Assembly: GCF_003265345.1 (NCBI RefSeq)
Contig: NZ_QFWW01000003.1
Location: 62,001 to 126,000 of the forward strand
Direction: 5' to 3'
Length of the DNA stretch: 64,000 nucleotides
From: Lentzea terrae
Lineage (GTDB): Bacteria; Actinomycetota; Actinomycetes; Mycobacteriales; Pseudonocardiaceae
In this document: positions 39,512-49,063 of the stretch, piece after piece
How the letters are laid out: each line of letters starts with the position of its first letter
How positions within the stretch are numbered: position 1 is the first letter of the stretch
The notes under the pieces: generated by a model
Databases searched by the model: none
What the model saw: only the letters and a program-made list of their open reading frames with translations
What the model was told of the DNA's origin: nothing
Position numbers and translations under genes: made by a program

Positions 39512-42297
39512 GGGTTGGGAGCCTCTCCTCGGTCGTCACCCAGCACGGTGCTCAACGGGTTGTTGTTGTCGTCGTCGAACAACGTGCCCGTGGTGCGCCA
39601 TTGGCTGGCGCCCCGCTCGGAGTCGCCGCCCTGCTGACCACCCGCGCCGGCACCACCCATCATGCCGCCGCCCATCATCCCGCCACCCATCATGCCGCCG
39701 GCGGACCCACCGGCAGGGGCCTGTCCGTGGGCACCGTCCTGCATGGACGGCAGGCTCGCGGAACCGGGCTGGCCGGCTTCGGAGGCGTTGGTGTTGAACG
39801 CGTTGCCGCTGTCGCCCTGGCTCGGGCTGTTCCAGGCGCTTTCCGGGGTGGAGCCTCCGAGCACCGACTCACTGCCGGAGCCACCGCCGGTGAAGGAGAC
39901 ACCGGAGGTCGACGTGGTGTCCGACGCGGTGATCTTCGGCTCACCGTGGCTCGGCATGATGCCGTTGTCCTCGATGTAGTTGCGTCCCATCGACTCCTGG
40001 AAGCGCTCGCCCAGACCTGGCTGGCCGAAGTGGGCGTCCTGAGCCGGCTGGCTCCAGATCTGCTGCTCTGCGGCAGCAGGCGCCGGCATCGGCTGGAACT
40101 CGGCTCCGGCGGGCATCGTCGTGACGCCACCGTCGGCGGGCGCCGGCATCGGCTGGAACCCGTCGGCAGGGGCCGGCATCGGCTGGAACCCGGCGTCGGC
40201 AGGCAACGTCGTGACGCCACCGTCGGCGGGCATCGGCTGTGGGAACTCGGACTCCGGCAGACGCAGGCCGTCGTCCAAGCCCGGCCCGTCCACACCGCCG
40301 CGGCCGCCCTCGCCACCGCGACCGCCTTCACCCGGTTCGGAACCAGGGGTCTGCGCGGCCGGGTTCTCGTCCTCGCCGAAGCTCACACCGATCTGGTCGG
40401 GCGTGCCGTCGCCGTTGTCCGCGGTCAGGTTGATCTCACCGGTGTCGGCGTTGACCTCGGCGGTGAAGTTGACGCCGTCCTGCTCGATGTGGATCTTGCC
40501 GTCGGCGCCGACCTCGACCGGGATCGGGTTCGACTCCGAACCCAGCGGTCCGGCGGCCGGCGGCGCGCCGCCACCTGGCGCGGGCGTGCCGCCCGTCTGG
40601 CCCGGCGCACCGGGCGCCTGCGAACCCTGCGCCGGCGTCCCGCCCTGGGTCAGCGTGTTGGCCATGTTCGTGATGGCCTGGGCGCCGTTCTGCCCCATCA
40701 GCGCCTTGGCGGCCTCCGGGTTCTTGCTGAAGTCCAGGTCGTAGGTCTTCGGCTCGCCCTTCGGCGTGTCGATCGTCATCTTCACGTGCCCGTTCGAGTC
40801 GGGCTCCGTGACCTTGATCGTGTTGTCGCCGGCCTTGACCGTGACGGTCTCGAGGTTCTCCTCCGGCTTGGGCTGGTCCGGCTTGCCGTCGCCGTCGAGG
40901 TCGTCGGGCTTGCCGTCGCCATCGGTGTCACCGGGGACGTCCGGCTTGCCGTCGCCGTCCTTGTCGAGCGGGTTCTCCGGCTTGGGAATCTCGGGCGTGC
41001 CACCGCCGCCACCACCACCGGGCGGAGTGCCGCCACCGCCGCCACCACCGGGAGGGCCGCCACCGCCAGGTGGAACCTTCTTGCCGTCCTTGCCGGCGTC
41101 GCTGAACGAGGGCGGGTCGCCGACCTTGCCGAACGGGTCCTCGCCCGCTGCCTGGTTCAGGCCGGTGAACATGGCGGTGTAGCTGGCGTCGACACCCTGC
41201 TGCACGGCCTGGCAGTAGCCGTCGAACGCCTTCTTCTTGGAGTCGAACTCCTGGCAGAGTGCCCTGAGCTTCTCCTTGGCGTCGTTGATGATCCCTTCAC
41301 GGGTGCTCGAGATCCAACTGCCCCAGCCGAGACCGGCGAGCATGCCGAGGGGACCACCGCAGACCGCACCGAGCACGGCGCCGGAGATCGGTCCGGGAAC
41401 GCCGGTCAGCCAGTCCAGGATGCCGCCGTCGTTCTCGTAGAGGTCGCCGTTCGCGTGCCTGATGGCCGTCTCGGCCTCCTGGACGGTCAGCCCACCGCAC
41501 TTCTCGGAGTACTGGTCGTGGACGTGCTGCGCGAACTCCTTGACCTGCTTCTGGATGTTCGTGACGCCGCCGGTGATCGCGCCGGGCGCGCCGCCCATCT
41601 GCCCGACGAACGTCTTCGAGGTGGTCGCGAACTTGTCGTGGTAGCCGCGCGCGGCTTCTGCGGCGCCGCCCTCCCACGAGCCGAGCCCGTTCCACGCGGC
41701 GCCCAGCGTGTTGTCGTGGTTCTGCAGCTTGCGGACGTTCTCGTCGAGCTTGTGCGCGTCCTCGCGGAACTTGGCGAAGTCGATGTCGCGGACTTCGTCG
41801 TACTGCTTGCAGACGGCGTCCCTGGTCGGCGCCGTGCCCTGGTGACCGCAGGCCTGTGCGGCCTTCTGGTAGACCGGGATGAACAGCTCGTAGAAGCGCA
41901 GGCCGCCGGAGCCGGCGTCGAGCAGCGTGTTGCTGTTCGGCACGTCGCCCTGCTCGTTCAGGACCTTCTGGCCGGCGCCGAGCTCCTGCTCCCTCTTGGC
42001 CTTCTGGACGAGCTGGTCGGCGTCTCCGCCCTTCGTCTCCCACGCGGCGCGGTCGATCTCCTTGCCCGCCACCACGCCCATGCTGATGCCGGCCGTGGGA
42101 ACGGCGAGCGCCGCGCCGAGCAGGTAGCTGCCGACGCCGGGATCGCTCGGGACCTCGACACCGTTGGCCTTCCCGTAGCGCTCGACGTCCTCGTCGGAAG
42201 CGCCGGCGCCGGCGAGCGCGGGGACGAGCTGCTTCTTGGTCTCCGGGCTGACGTTGGGGTCGTCGAGGAGCTTCTTGATCTCGTTCTGGTCCGCCAC
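39502..42297 (-). CDS. Large type VII-secretion-like protein with DxDGDG repeats
   Basis: This is a 931-residue protein. Residues 1-390 are helical, with a hydrophobic stretch (about 56-80) and WNGLGSWEGGAAEAARG (202-218), which resembles the WXG turn of ESX substrates. A glycine/proline-rich hinge (410-435) precedes three calcium-loop-like DxDGDGKPD repeats (445-474), a beta-rich middle (480-660) and a low-complexity end with QPMPAPADG and MMGGG repeats. It sits where M. tuberculosis has Rv3439c (Ala/Pro-rich). No enzymatic domain is seen. It is preceded 6 bp upstream by a small WXG-like gene. Confidence 0.8.
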   Translation of the reverse strand: MADQNEIKKLLDDPNVSPETKKQLVPALAGAGASDEDVERYGKANGVEVPSDPGVGSYLLGAALAVPTAGISMGVVAGKEIDRAAWETKGGDADQLVQKAKREQELGAGQKVLNEQGDVPNSNTLLDAGSGGLRFYELFIPVYQKAAQACGHQGTAPTRDAVCKQYDEVRDIDFAKFREDAHKLDENVRKLQNHDNTLGAAWNGLGSWEGGAAEAARGYHDKFATTSKTFVGQMGGAPGAITGGVTNIQKQVKEFAQHVHDQYSEKCGGLTVQEAETAIRHANGDLYENDGGILDWLTGVPGPISGAVLGAVCGGPLGMLAGLGWGSWISSTREGIINDAKEKLRALCQEFDSKKKAFDGYCQAVQQGVDASYTAMFTGLNQAAGEDPFGKVGDPPSFSDAGKDGKKVPPGGGGPPGGGGGGGTPPGGGGGGGTPEIPKPENPLDKDGDGKPDVPGDTDGDGKPDDLDGDGKPDQPKPEENLETVTVKAGDNTIKVTEPDSNGHVKMTIDTPKGEPKTYDLDFSKNPEAAKALMGQNGAQAITNMANTLTQGGTPAQGSQAPGAPGQTGGTPAPGGGAPPAAGPLGSESNPIPVEVGADGKIHIEQDGVNFTAEVNADTGEINLTADNGDGTPDQIGVSFGEDENPAAQTPGSEPGEGGRGGEGGRGGVDGPGLDDGLRLPESEFPQPMPADGGVTTLPADAGFQPMPAPADGFQPMPAPADGGVTTMPAGAEFQPMPAPAAAEQQIWSQPAQDAHFGQPGLGERFQESMGRNYIEDNGIMPSHGEPKITASDTTSTSGVSFTGGGSGSESVLGGSTPESAWNSPSQGDSGNAFNTNASEAGQPGSASLPSMQDGAHGQAPAGGSAGGMMGGGMMGGGMMGGAGAGGQQGGDSERGASQWRTTGTLFDDDNNNPLSTVLGDDRGEAPNPWR

Positions 42298-42303
42298 GAC
42301 TCG

Positions 42304-42597
42304 CTACCCCTTGAACTGGTTCGAGGACTGGTCCTCGGTCTGCTCGTACGTCTTCGCGACGTCCTTCAGCCGAGTGGCGATGCCGGTCGCCTCCTTGCCG
42401 AACTTCTCGACGCTGACGCCGAGCTTGTCGAAGAAGGTCTTGTACTCGGCGGCACGGCCCTGGAACTTGCGACCGACGTGACCGGCCCCCACGCCCGGTG
42501 TCAGCGAGGACTTCATCTGGATCAGTTGTGATCCCTCGGCCTCGTACGTCCCCGCCGTCTTGGTCAAATCGCCGGACTGTACGCCGAACCCAGCCAT
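42304..42597 (-). CDS. Small ESX/EspC-like helical protein
   Basis: This 97-residue two-helix protein has the length and heptad pattern of WXG100/EspC-type secreted partners (GVQSGDLTKTAGTYEAEGSQ, then a turn and RKFQGRAAEYKTFFDKLG), but without a WXG tripeptide. ATG 42597 has GGGGAGG 6 nt upstream; a longer frame upstream is weaker. It lies 6 bp before the 931-residue gene and probably forms a complex with it. Rv3440c occupies this position in M. tuberculosis. Confidence 0.75.
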   Translation of the reverse strand: MAGFGVQSGDLTKTAGTYEAEGSQLIQMKSSLTPGVGAGHVGRKFQGRAAEYKTFFDKLGVSVEKFGKEATGIATRLKDVAKTYEQTEDQSSNQFKG

Positions 42598-42741
42598 TGC
42601 TCGCCTCCCCTTGTCCCCGATCTGACGCAATTCGGCCTCATCGGGTTCCGCCATACAGTGCCAGCTCCGCTCATGCGCTGACCGGAGCTCGGTGATGTCG
42701 GTTGCCTTAGTAAACAGCCATTCGGCGGCAATCGCCGACGA

Positions 42742-43002
42742 TCACCGCTGATTGGGCGGCGGTGGCTGCTGACCAGGCGGTTGCTGGGGCCACTGCGGTC
42801 CAGGGGGCGGCCCCTGCGGCGGCCACTGCTGACCGGGTGGCGGGCCCTGCGGCGGGTACGGCCCCTGCGGAGGCGGCGGATAGCCCTGGTGGGGCGGGTA
42901 CGGCGGCTTCTTCCGCTTGGAGAGCACGACCGCCAGGACGACGCCGCCGGCCGCGAGCAGGAAGAGGATGACCAGGAGCTCGAGCGGCCCGATTTTGATC
43001 AC
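42742..43002 (-). CDS. Proline-rich single-helix membrane protein A
   Basis: This 86-residue protein has an N-terminal membrane helix (about 7-27, LELLVILFLLAAGGVVLAVV), a basic stop (SKRKKPP), then a Pro/Gln/Gly-rich tail of about 55 residues in PPQGPPPGQQW-like repeats. The topology would place the tail in the cytoplasm. A similar gene lies directly upstream. No named family. Confidence 0.72.
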   Translation of the reverse strand: MIKIGPLELLVILFLLAAGGVVLAVVLSKRKKPPYPPHQGYPPPPQGPYPPQGPPPGQQWPPQGPPPGPQWPQQPPGQQPPPPNQR

Positions 43003-43008
43003 TGCCGG

Positions 43009-43227
43009 TCACCAGCCGTTCTGCGCGGGAGGCTGCTGCCCCTGCGACCGGTACGGCTGGTGACCCGGTGCCGGTTGGTGCGGATAACCCTGCTGACCTG
43101 ATGGGAACTGTTGCTGCGGCGGATACGGCGGCTGCGCGGGCTTGCGCCTGGTGGTCAGCACGACCACCAGGACCACCCCGAGCGTCACCAGCACCAGCAG
43201 CAGGAACAGCACCAACCAGATAGCCAC
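43009..43227 (-). CDS. Proline-rich single-helix membrane protein B
   Basis: This 72-residue protein has the same plan as its neighbour: membrane helix (about 3-26), basic RRKP, then a Pro/Gln-rich tail. GTG 43227 has GGAGG 6 nt upstream and is preferred over a longer frame. The 6-bp gap to protein A indicates one transcript. The pair looks like a local duplication. Confidence 0.72.
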   Translation of the reverse strand: MAIWLVLFLLLVLVTLGVVLVVVLTTRRKPAQPPYPPQQQFPSGQQGYPHQPAPGHQPYRSQGQQPPAQNGW

Positions 43228-43246
43228 AGCAGTCCTCCGAAGATCC

Positions 43247-44581
43247 TCAGTGGACCGAGGAAACCACACCCGCCAGGCGTTGCGCTGCCGACTCCGCCTC
43301 TTCGTGGCTCGTCGCCTCGACCATCACCCGCACGAGCTGCTCGGTGCCGGACGGGCGCAGCAGCACGCGACCGGTGTCACCCAGCTCGGCCTCGACGGCG
43401 GCCACGGCCTCGCTGACCGACGCGGCCTTGGCGACGGCGGCCTTGTCCGAGACCTTCACGTTGATCAGGACCTGCGGCAGGCGGCGCATCACCGACGCGA
43501 GGTCGGCCAGAGACTTGCCGGTCTCGGCCATGCGGGCCATCAGGCGCAACGCGGTGAGCAGGCCGTCGCCGGTGGTGGCGTGCGCGGGCAGCACCACGTG
43601 GCCGGACTGCTCGCCGCCGAGGGAGTAGCCGCCGGCCTTGAGGTCCTGCAGCACGTAGCGGTCGCCCACCGCGGTGGTGCGCAGGCGGATGTTCTCGGCC
43701 TTCATGGCGAGGTGCAGGCCGAGGTTGCTCATCACCGTGGCGACGAGCGTGTCCTCGTACAGCTCGCCCGCGTCGCGCATGGCGAGCGCGAGGATGGCGA
43801 GGATCTGGTCGCCGTCGACGGCGTTGCCCTCGGCGTCCACGGCGAGGCAGCGGTCGGCGTCACCGTCGTGCGCGATGCCGAGGTCGGCACCGTGCTCGCG
43901 GACCGCCGCAGCCACCACGTCGATGTGCGTAGAACCACAGCCGTCGTTGATGTTGAGGCCGTCCGGGGTCGCGTTGATCGCGATCACCTCGGCCCCCGCG
44001 CGGCGGTACGCGTCCGGTGCGGCCACCGACGCGGCACCGTTCGCGCAGTCCACCACGACCTTGAGGCCGTCGAGGCGGTGCGGTGTGACCTTGAGCAGGT
44101 GCTCGACGTACTGGGTCTCGGCGTCGACGACGTCGCGCACCCGGCCGATCGCGGCACCGGTGGGGCGCTCGAAGCCGGTGCCCATGAGCTGCTCGATCTC
44201 GTCCTCGACCTCGTCGGGCAGCTTGTGGCCGCCCGCGGCGAAGAGCTTGATCCCGTTGTCCGGCATCGCGTTGTGCGACGCGGAGATCATCACGCCGATG
44301 TCGGCGCCGAGCGCGGCGACGAGGTGCGCGACAGCCGGCGTGGGCAGCGCGCCGACCCGCAGGACGTCCGCGCCGGCCGAGGTGAGGCCCGCGGTGACGG
44401 CGGCGTCGAGCATCTCGCTGCTCGCCCTGGGGTCGCGGCCGACGACGGCGACCGGGCGGTGAGAACGGTCGTGCTCAGCGAGCACACGTGCCGCTGCGGC
44501 TGCGACGGACATCGCGAGCTCTGGGGTGAGATCGGCGTTGGCGAGACCACGCACTCCGTCGGTGCCGAACAGGCGGGCCAT
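43247..44581 (-). CDS. glmM: Phosphoglucosamine mutase
   Basis: GlmM (444 residues) converts glucosamine-6-phosphate to the 1-phosphate. It begins [11 protein letters not shown]; the phosphoserine loop is [12 protein letters not shown]; the metal loop DGDADRC and the C-terminal [11 protein letters not shown] phosphate site are intact. ATG 44581 has GGAGG 5 nt upstream. It lies downstream of rpsI after a terminator-like hairpin and works in the same pathway as glmS. Confidence 0.97.
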   Translation of the reverse strand: MARLFGTDGVRGLANADLTPELAMSVAAAAARVLAEHDRSHRPVAVVGRDPRASSEMLDAAVTAGLTSAGADVLRVGALPTPAVAHLVAALGADIGVMISASHNAMPDNGIKLFAAGGHKLPDEVEDEIEQLMGTGFERPTGAAIGRVRDVVDAETQYVEHLLKVTPHRLDGLKVVVDCANGAASVAAPDAYRRAGAEVIAINATPDGLNINDGCGSTHIDVVAAAVREHGADLGIAHDGDADRCLAVDAEGNAVDGDQILAILALAMRDAGELYEDTLVATVMSNLGLHLAMKAENIRLRTTAVGDRYVLQDLKAGGYSLGGEQSGHVVLPAHATTGDGLLTALRLMARMAETGKSLADLASVMRRLPQVLINVKVSDKAAVAKAASVSEAVAAVEAELGDTGRVLLRPSGTEQLVRVMVEATSHEEAESAAQRLAGVVSSVH

Positions 44582-44631
44582 GAATCCTCCGAAATGGACA
44601 CGGCGAGGCGGCTGGAAAGACCCGGGAAACA

Positions 44632-44672
44632 CTGCGGGAGCAGCAGTTCGAGATGAACTGCTGCTCCCGCAG
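44632..44672 (-). terminator. Terminator-like hairpin after rpsI
   Basis: CTGCGGGAGCAGCAGTTC (44632-44649) pairs perfectly with the 18 nt at 44655-44672 around a GAGAT loop, 19 bp beyond the rpsI stop and before glmM. Confidence 0.8.
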
Positions 44673-44691
44673 GTACAGCTGAGCTGGACGC

Positions 44692-45255
44692 TTAGCGCTT
44701 GGAGTACTGAGGCGCCTTGCGGGCCTTCTTCAGACCGTACTTCTTGCGCTCCTTGACCCTCGGGTCACGGGTGAGGAAGCCGGCCTTCTTCAGGGCCGGG
44801 CGATCCTCGGAGTCGACGGCGATCAGCGCACGCGCGATGGCGAGACGCAGCGCACCGGCCTGGCCGGTGATGCCGCCGCCACGCAGGTTGGCGATCACGT
44901 CGAAGGTCTCGGGCTTCTCGGTGGTGACGAGCGGCTCCTTGATGAGCTGCTGGTGCACCTTGTTCGGGAAGTAGTCCTCGAGGGCCTTGCCGTTCAGGGT
45001 GAACTTGCCGGTGCCGGGCACGAGGCGGACGCGGACGACGGCCTCCTTGCGGCGGCCGACGGTCTGTGCGAGGTGCGCGGCGCCGTTCAGCGAGGGCGCG
45101 ACCACCGGCGCGGAGGTCTCCACGACCTCAGCCTCGGCGGCCTCGGCCTCGGGAGCCTCGACGACCTCGGCCTCGACCTCGACGGCCTCGACGGCCTCGG
45201 GGGTCTCGTTCTCAGGGGTGGTCACAGGAACTTCCTCGGTGTACTCGTCGCTCAC
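44692..45255 (-). CDS. rpsI: 30S ribosomal protein S9
   Basis: S9 (187 residues) lies in the small subunit, and its C-terminal KAPQYSKR reaches the P site. The core (about 65-187: [17 protein letters not shown] through [17 protein letters not shown]) is normal. An acidic, Ala/Glu/Val-rich extension of about 55 residues precedes it, as in many actinobacteria. The GTG start overlaps the rplM stop by 4 bp. Confidence 0.98.
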   Translation of the reverse strand: MSDEYTEEVPVTTPENETPEAVEAVEVEAEVVEAPEAEAAEAEVVETSAPVVAPSLNGAAHLAQTVGRRKEAVVRVRLVPGTGKFTLNGKALEDYFPNKVHQQLIKEPLVTTEKPETFDVIANLRGGGITGQAGALRLAIARALIAVDSEDRPALKKAGFLTRDPRVKERKKYGLKKARKAPQYSKR

Positions 45256-45695
45256 TGGGCGATCTTCTTGATCTCGAAGGCCTGCGGCTGCTGCGCCGCG
45301 TGCGGGTGGTTCGGTCCGCTGTAGACCTTCAGCTTGTTCGCGATCTGACGGCCCAGGCGGTTCTTGGGCAGCATGCCCTTGATCGCCTTCTCCACCAGGC
45401 GGTCCGGACGCGTGTCCAGAACCTCGCCGAAGGACTGCTTGCGCAGACCACCGGGGAAGCCGGAGTGGCGGTACTGGAACTCCTGGTCGCGCTTCGAGCC
45501 GGTCAGAGCGACCTTGTCAGCGTTGATGATGACCACGAAGTCACCGGTGTCAACGTGAGGCGCATAGGTCGGCTTGTGCTTGCCGCGCAGCAGCGTCGCG
45601 GCCTGGGTGGCGAGCCGGCCGAGCACCACGTCCTGGGCGTCGATCACGTGCCAGGTGCGGGTCACCTCACCGGGCTTCGGGCTGTACGTGCGCAC
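45252..45695 (-). CDS. rplM: 50S ribosomal protein L13
   Basis: L13 (147 residues) assembles early in the large subunit. It has [29 protein letters not shown] and the basic C-terminal half ([19 protein letters not shown]). It is the first gene of the rplM-rpsI operon; the promoter is presumably in the 196 bp upstream, before the hairpin at 45892-45926. Confidence 0.98.
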   Translation of the reverse strand: MRTYSPKPGEVTRTWHVIDAQDVVLGRLATQAATLLRGKHKPTYAPHVDTGDFVVIINADKVALTGSKRDQEFQYRHSGFPGGLRKQSFGEVLDTRPDRLVEKAIKGMLPKNRLGRQIANKLKVYSGPNHPHAAQQPQAFEIKKIAQ

Positions 45696-45891
45696 GGATC
45701 TACCTCGTCGTCACTTGCGTCTGGGGTCACTGCGGCGGTTGCCCCAGACCGATCTTGGACTGGCCAAGCGGTGGTTCCGAGACAGGCGCGGCACACACGG
45801 GCGCCAGCTACCGCACAACAACGTAAGAAGATACCGGATGGGTGGTGCGGGGACCAAAACGGCCCCTCCGAACACCCTTGCTCCGGACGTA

Positions 45892-45926
45892 CGCGAGCCC
45901 CGGACCACGTGGTTCCGGGGCTCGCG
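45892..45926. terminator. Hairpin between WXG100 gene and rplM
   Basis: CGCGAGCCCCGG (45892-45903) pairs with CCGGGGCTCGCG (45915-45926), with a short inner stem CCAC/GTGG. It lies 25 bp after the first WXG100 gene's stop. Confidence 0.7.
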
Positions 45927-45950
45927 AGAGTCTTGCAGTGACGCAGCGCC

Positions 45951-46229
45951 TTACCAGCGGGCGGTGTTCTGCTGCTCGGCCTGGGCGTACGCCTCGGAGG
46001 CCTGCTGCACGGCGGTACCGATCGCGGCGAGGACGGCGTTCAGGTCCGCGGACGAGTCGGCCCACTTCTTCTGCGCGGCCTGGTAGCCCTCACCCGAGGC
46101 ACCCTCCCAGGCCGCGAGGGTCTTGTCGACCTGCGCCTTGAGCTGGTCGTTCAGGTCGTCGATCGCCTTCGACGAGCTCGAGATCGTAGCGGCGGCCGCC
46201 GAGATCTCCGCGAAAGTAGCCTTGATCAT
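45951..46229 (-). CDS. esxT: WXG100-family ESX substrate (EsxT position)
   Basis: This 92-residue helical hairpin has the WEG turn at 41-43 (LAAWEGASGEGY). WXG100 proteins form dimers exported by ESX secretion. Position next to rplM matches esxT (Rv3444c) of ESX-4. It lies 58 bp after the second WXG100 gene, and the two are likely exported as a heterodimer. Confidence 0.9.
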   Translation of the reverse strand: MIKATFAEISAAAATISSSSKAIDDLNDQLKAQVDKTLAAWEGASGEGYQAAQKKWADSSADLNAVLAAIGTAVQQASEAYAQAEQQNTARW

Positions 46230-46287
46230 TTGTTATCTCCCCTTGAGTGAGTCTGAAGCGTGAAAGCGGCGTGAGTGACGGTCAAGA

Positions 46288-46599
46288 TCAGAGACGGCTC
46301 GAGATGTTCTGGACGGACGACGCCTGCTCTTCCTCGTTCCGCGCGTAGACGTCGGCGGTGCTGGCGATCTGGGTCTGGATCTCGCGCAGCGCCTCGTTGA
46401 GCTTGTTGACGTCCGTGTTCATGCGCTCCATGAGGTTCCGGAAGGCCGTGTAGGCGTCGCCGCCCCAGCTGTTCGCAACCTGCTCAGCGGCACCCTGGAC
46501 CGTCCGCGCCTCGCCCTGGATCTGGTCGCTGATGTCGCCGATGTGCTTCGCCAGCGCGTCGAGGTCAGCGGTAGTAACTACAAATGCTCCACCGGACAT
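46288..46599 (-). CDS. esxU: WXG100-family ESX substrate (EsxU position)
   Basis: This 103-residue protein has the WGG turn at 45-47 (NSWGGDAYTAF) between two amphipathic helices. ATG 46599 has GGGGGAA 8 nt upstream; a longer frame upstream is not supported. It matches the esxU (Rv3445c) position and likely pairs with the neighbouring WXG100 protein. The 147 bp upstream hold no gene. Confidence 0.9.
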   Translation of the reverse strand: MSGGAFVVTTADLDALAKHIGDISDQIQGEARTVQGAAEQVANSWGGDAYTAFRNLMERMNTDVNKLNEALREIQTQIASTADVYARNEEEQASSVQNISSRL

Positions 46600-46746
46600 G
46601 GGAGATTCCCCCTGCTCTAGAACTTCAGGTCGTACTTCTTGGTTCGTACGCCTCTTCCGACGAGGACCCTGCCACGTCGGTTCCACCCTGTCGCGACTTC
46701 TTTGGAAGTAGTTGCGCTTGTAAACGGTGTCGGGTGAAACCAGGTG

Positions 46747-47145
46747 TCAGTAGAGGATTCGCGACTGCGAAAAGTCCTCGTCATCGTCACTCATACGAGG
46801 AAGTTGCCCACTCGGACCGGCGACGGCGGCAGAACCGAGAGTGACCGGCGGCGGTGTCTCAGCCGGCACTGGAGCAGGTGGAGCAGTGAGTTCCGCGGCG
46901 TCCGGCAACTGCTCGACGGGCAGTCCGCGGTCGGCGCGGAACCCGGTGGCCGCTGCACGCACGTCCGGCGAAGTGGCCGATGCGCCGGGCTCGACCCGGC
47001 GTTCGCGAGCCTGCCTGGCCAGGTCACTCGTGCGTTCCCGCAGCTTGGCATTGCGTTCACCGGCCTCACCGGCGGCGCGACGGGCACGGGTGACGGCGGC
47101 TCCCACCTCTGCGCGGAACCGGCTCAGGGCCTCGGTGGCGGACAT
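46747..47145 (-). CDS. Coiled-coil protein between ESX genes
   Basis: This 132-residue protein has an Arg/Ala/Glu-rich helix (about 1-50, RFRAEVGAAVTRARRAAGEAGERNA type), then a Pro/Ala-rich stretch and an acidic tail (MSDDDEDFSQSRILY). It lies 17 bp after the Hsp70-like gene and precedes the WXG100 genes. The helix-Pro-acidic plan matches the protein at 39068, suggesting a shared role with small ESX partners. Function unknown. Confidence 0.75.
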   Translation of the reverse strand: MSATEALSRFRAEVGAAVTRARRAAGEAGERNAKLRERTSDLARQARERRVEPGASATSPDVRAAATGFRADRGLPVEQLPDAAELTAPPAPVPAETPPPVTLGSAAVAGPSGQLPRMSDDDEDFSQSRILY

Positions 47146-47162
47146 TGGCTACTCCCCTGACG

Positions 47163-48989
47163 TCACTGCGGCTGCTTGATGTCCAGCGAGCGGACGATCT
47201 GCTCGCAGGCGCTGCGGACGGCCGCCTTGCCTGCGTCGGTCGCCTGGCAGCCCACGCTCACCTGGACCTTGCCGACGAACTGGATGTACCAGTCCACTCC
47301 GGCTCCGCTCACTTCTTCGCGATAGTGAACAACAGACTTGCCCGCGAATGTGGTCGCATCAGCAAATCCGGAGACCTTCTCGCCGTCCTTGGCGCGCTTG
47401 TCGTATTGGTCCTGCAGTTCTTTGAGCGCACGCGGGCGATCCACATCGCTGTTGTATTGGAGGGTTTGCTCCTGCACAGCAATGCGGTCGGCGGGCGATT
47501 CCCCGCCGGTCGTTTTGCGGTCGACCGGTTGCAAAAGCACCTGCCGGTCCTTCGGCAAACCGCCCGTCTGCTCCCACCCGTCCGGCAGGGTGAAGCGGTA
47601 GTCGTACACGGCGATCTGGTTGACCGGCGGGTTCTGCTGCTGCGCTTCCTTCCGGTTCAGCCACCAGTAACCGCCGGCGCCGGCCGCCGCGAGCACCAGC
47701 ACGACGCCGATCGCGATGAAGAGCGGTGCTTTGCTCTTCTTCTGCCGAGGCGGCTGCGCGGTGGGGAACGCGGACGGGAACTGCGCGACGGGCGGCGGCG
47801 TGATCCGGCGGGTGATCTTGCGGGTGGTGTCGTCGGTCACCCGCAGGTTGTGGGTCACCTCACCAGGACCGCCCTTCGGCGGCGTCTGCAGGGAGCCCTG
47901 GGGCGCCATACCGCCGGTCCGTTCCGGGTCGAGGCTGACGGCCCGCAACGCGCCGCGGGCGACGACGGTCTCCGGCTGGTCGATGCTCGTCGGCACCACC
48001 CGGATGTGCTCGTGGACCATCCGCGCGACGAGCGGAATCCGGCTCGACCCGCCGACGAGGAACACCCCGGCCAACTGCTGAGGTGCGAGACCGGCGTCAC
48101 GCACGGCGGCGCCGACCAGAGCGGCCGCCCTGCTCAGCGGCGCGGTGATCAACTGCTCCAGGTCGGACCGCGTCACGTGCGCGTCGGGGAACGGCGGCGG
48201 CATCGGCACGTCGGTGTAGGCGTGCCGGGACAGCGTCTCCTTGGCACCCCGCACGTCCTGGCGCAGCACCCGCCGCTTGCGCCGGTCGGCCATCTCGCGG
48301 CCTTCGACGAGCTGCCGCCACGCCTCGGGGTCCTTGGCCGCGACCAGCCCGCCGACGTGCTCCAGCAACGCCTGGTCGACGTCCGCACCACCGAAGGTCG
48401 GGTCGCCCTTGGCGGACAGCACCCGGAAGCTCTTGCCCGTGCGCGTCACCACACTCGCGTCGACCGTTCCGCCACCGAGGTCGAGCACGGCGAGCGCTGC
48501 ACCGTCGGGAACGGAGTGGCTCGCGGAGTGGAAGACAGCGGCCGCCACGGGCTCCGGCACGAGCACGAGCTCGCGGCCAAGCCCCCGCGCCGCCTGAAGC
48601 AGCACTCGGGTGCGAACAGTTCCCCAGTCAGCGGGATGGGTGAGGACGAGCAGATCGACGGGTGCCCCGCCACCGACCCGGCGCGCTTCTCCGACCGCAC
48701 GGGTCAGCACCGCGCGCACGACATCCACAACGGGCAGCACAGTGCTGCCCAGCAGAAGCTCACCCTCGTCGACGCGGCGCTTCGGGTGCGGCTCGTAGCG
48801 GGCAGGGTCGACCGCGGCCTGGCGCTCGGCCTCGTGACCGACGAACAACGTCCCGTCGGCGGCGGCGAACACGGCGGACGGCACCAGCGGCTGGCCGTCG
48901 AACACGACGACCTGCGGCTCCCGGCCGTGCACCGAGACGGCGACGCAGGTGCTCGACGTGCCGAAGTCGACCGCGACGTGCAGGCTCAT
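47163..48989 (-). CDS. Hsp70-like/type VII secretion-associated protein (Rv3446c-like)
   Basis: This is a 608-residue protein. The N-terminal actin-like ATPase domain of the Hsp70 type (about 1-350) shows the phosphate loops DFGTSST (8-14) and LDLGGGTVD (170-178) and the adenosine loop LVGGSSRIP (311-319). A proline-rich linker, one membrane helix (421-444) and an outer C-terminal domain (about 460-600) follow. The outer domain resembles the Rv3446c-family type VII-secretion-associated domain. There is no substrate-binding domain. It heads the WXG100 group and immediately follows the SARP array; an eccC gene lies on the far side of the array. Confidence 0.82.
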   Translation of the reverse strand: MSLHVAVDFGTSSTCVAVSVHGREPQVVVFDGQPLVPSAVFAAADGTLFVGHEAERQAAVDPARYEPHPKRRVDEGELLLGSTVLPVVDVVRAVLTRAVGEARRVGGGAPVDLLVLTHPADWGTVRTRVLLQAARGLGRELVLVPEPVAAAVFHSASHSVPDGAALAVLDLGGGTVDASVVTRTGKSFRVLSAKGDPTFGGADVDQALLEHVGGLVAAKDPEAWRQLVEGREMADRRKRRVLRQDVRGAKETLSRHAYTDVPMPPPFPDAHVTRSDLEQLITAPLSRAAALVGAAVRDAGLAPQQLAGVFLVGGSSRIPLVARMVHEHIRVVPTSIDQPETVVARGALRAVSLDPERTGGMAPQGSLQTPPKGGPGEVTHNLRVTDDTTRKITRRITPPPVAQFPSAFPTAQPPRQKKSKAPLFIAIGVVLVLAAAGAGGYWWLNRKEAQQQNPPVNQIAVYDYRFTLPDGWEQTGGLPKDRQVLLQPVDRKTTGGESPADRIAVQEQTLQYNSDVDRPRALKELQDQYDKRAKDGEKVSGFADATTFAGKSVVHYREEVSGAGVDWYIQFVGKVQVSVGCQATDAGKAAVRSACEQIVRSLDIKQPQ

Positions 48990-49063
48990 GCACCTTCCCC
49001 TCTTCCGGGCACATGCTTACCCGATGCGGCAGGCCTGGACATCACGGATGGCAAAGGTCGCAC

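Noticed and set aside
39601..42531. Long plus-strand open frame (over 970 codons) opposite the 931-residue T7-like gene
   Set aside because: It is an antisense frame without stops caused by high GC and third-position bias; the product is low-complexity Arg/Val/Gly/Leu and matches no family.
48990..49063. tRNA or attachment site marking insertion of the SARP array
   Set aside because: No tRNA-like fold and no direct repeat shared with 63188-63776 was found; no integrase or transposase gene is present.
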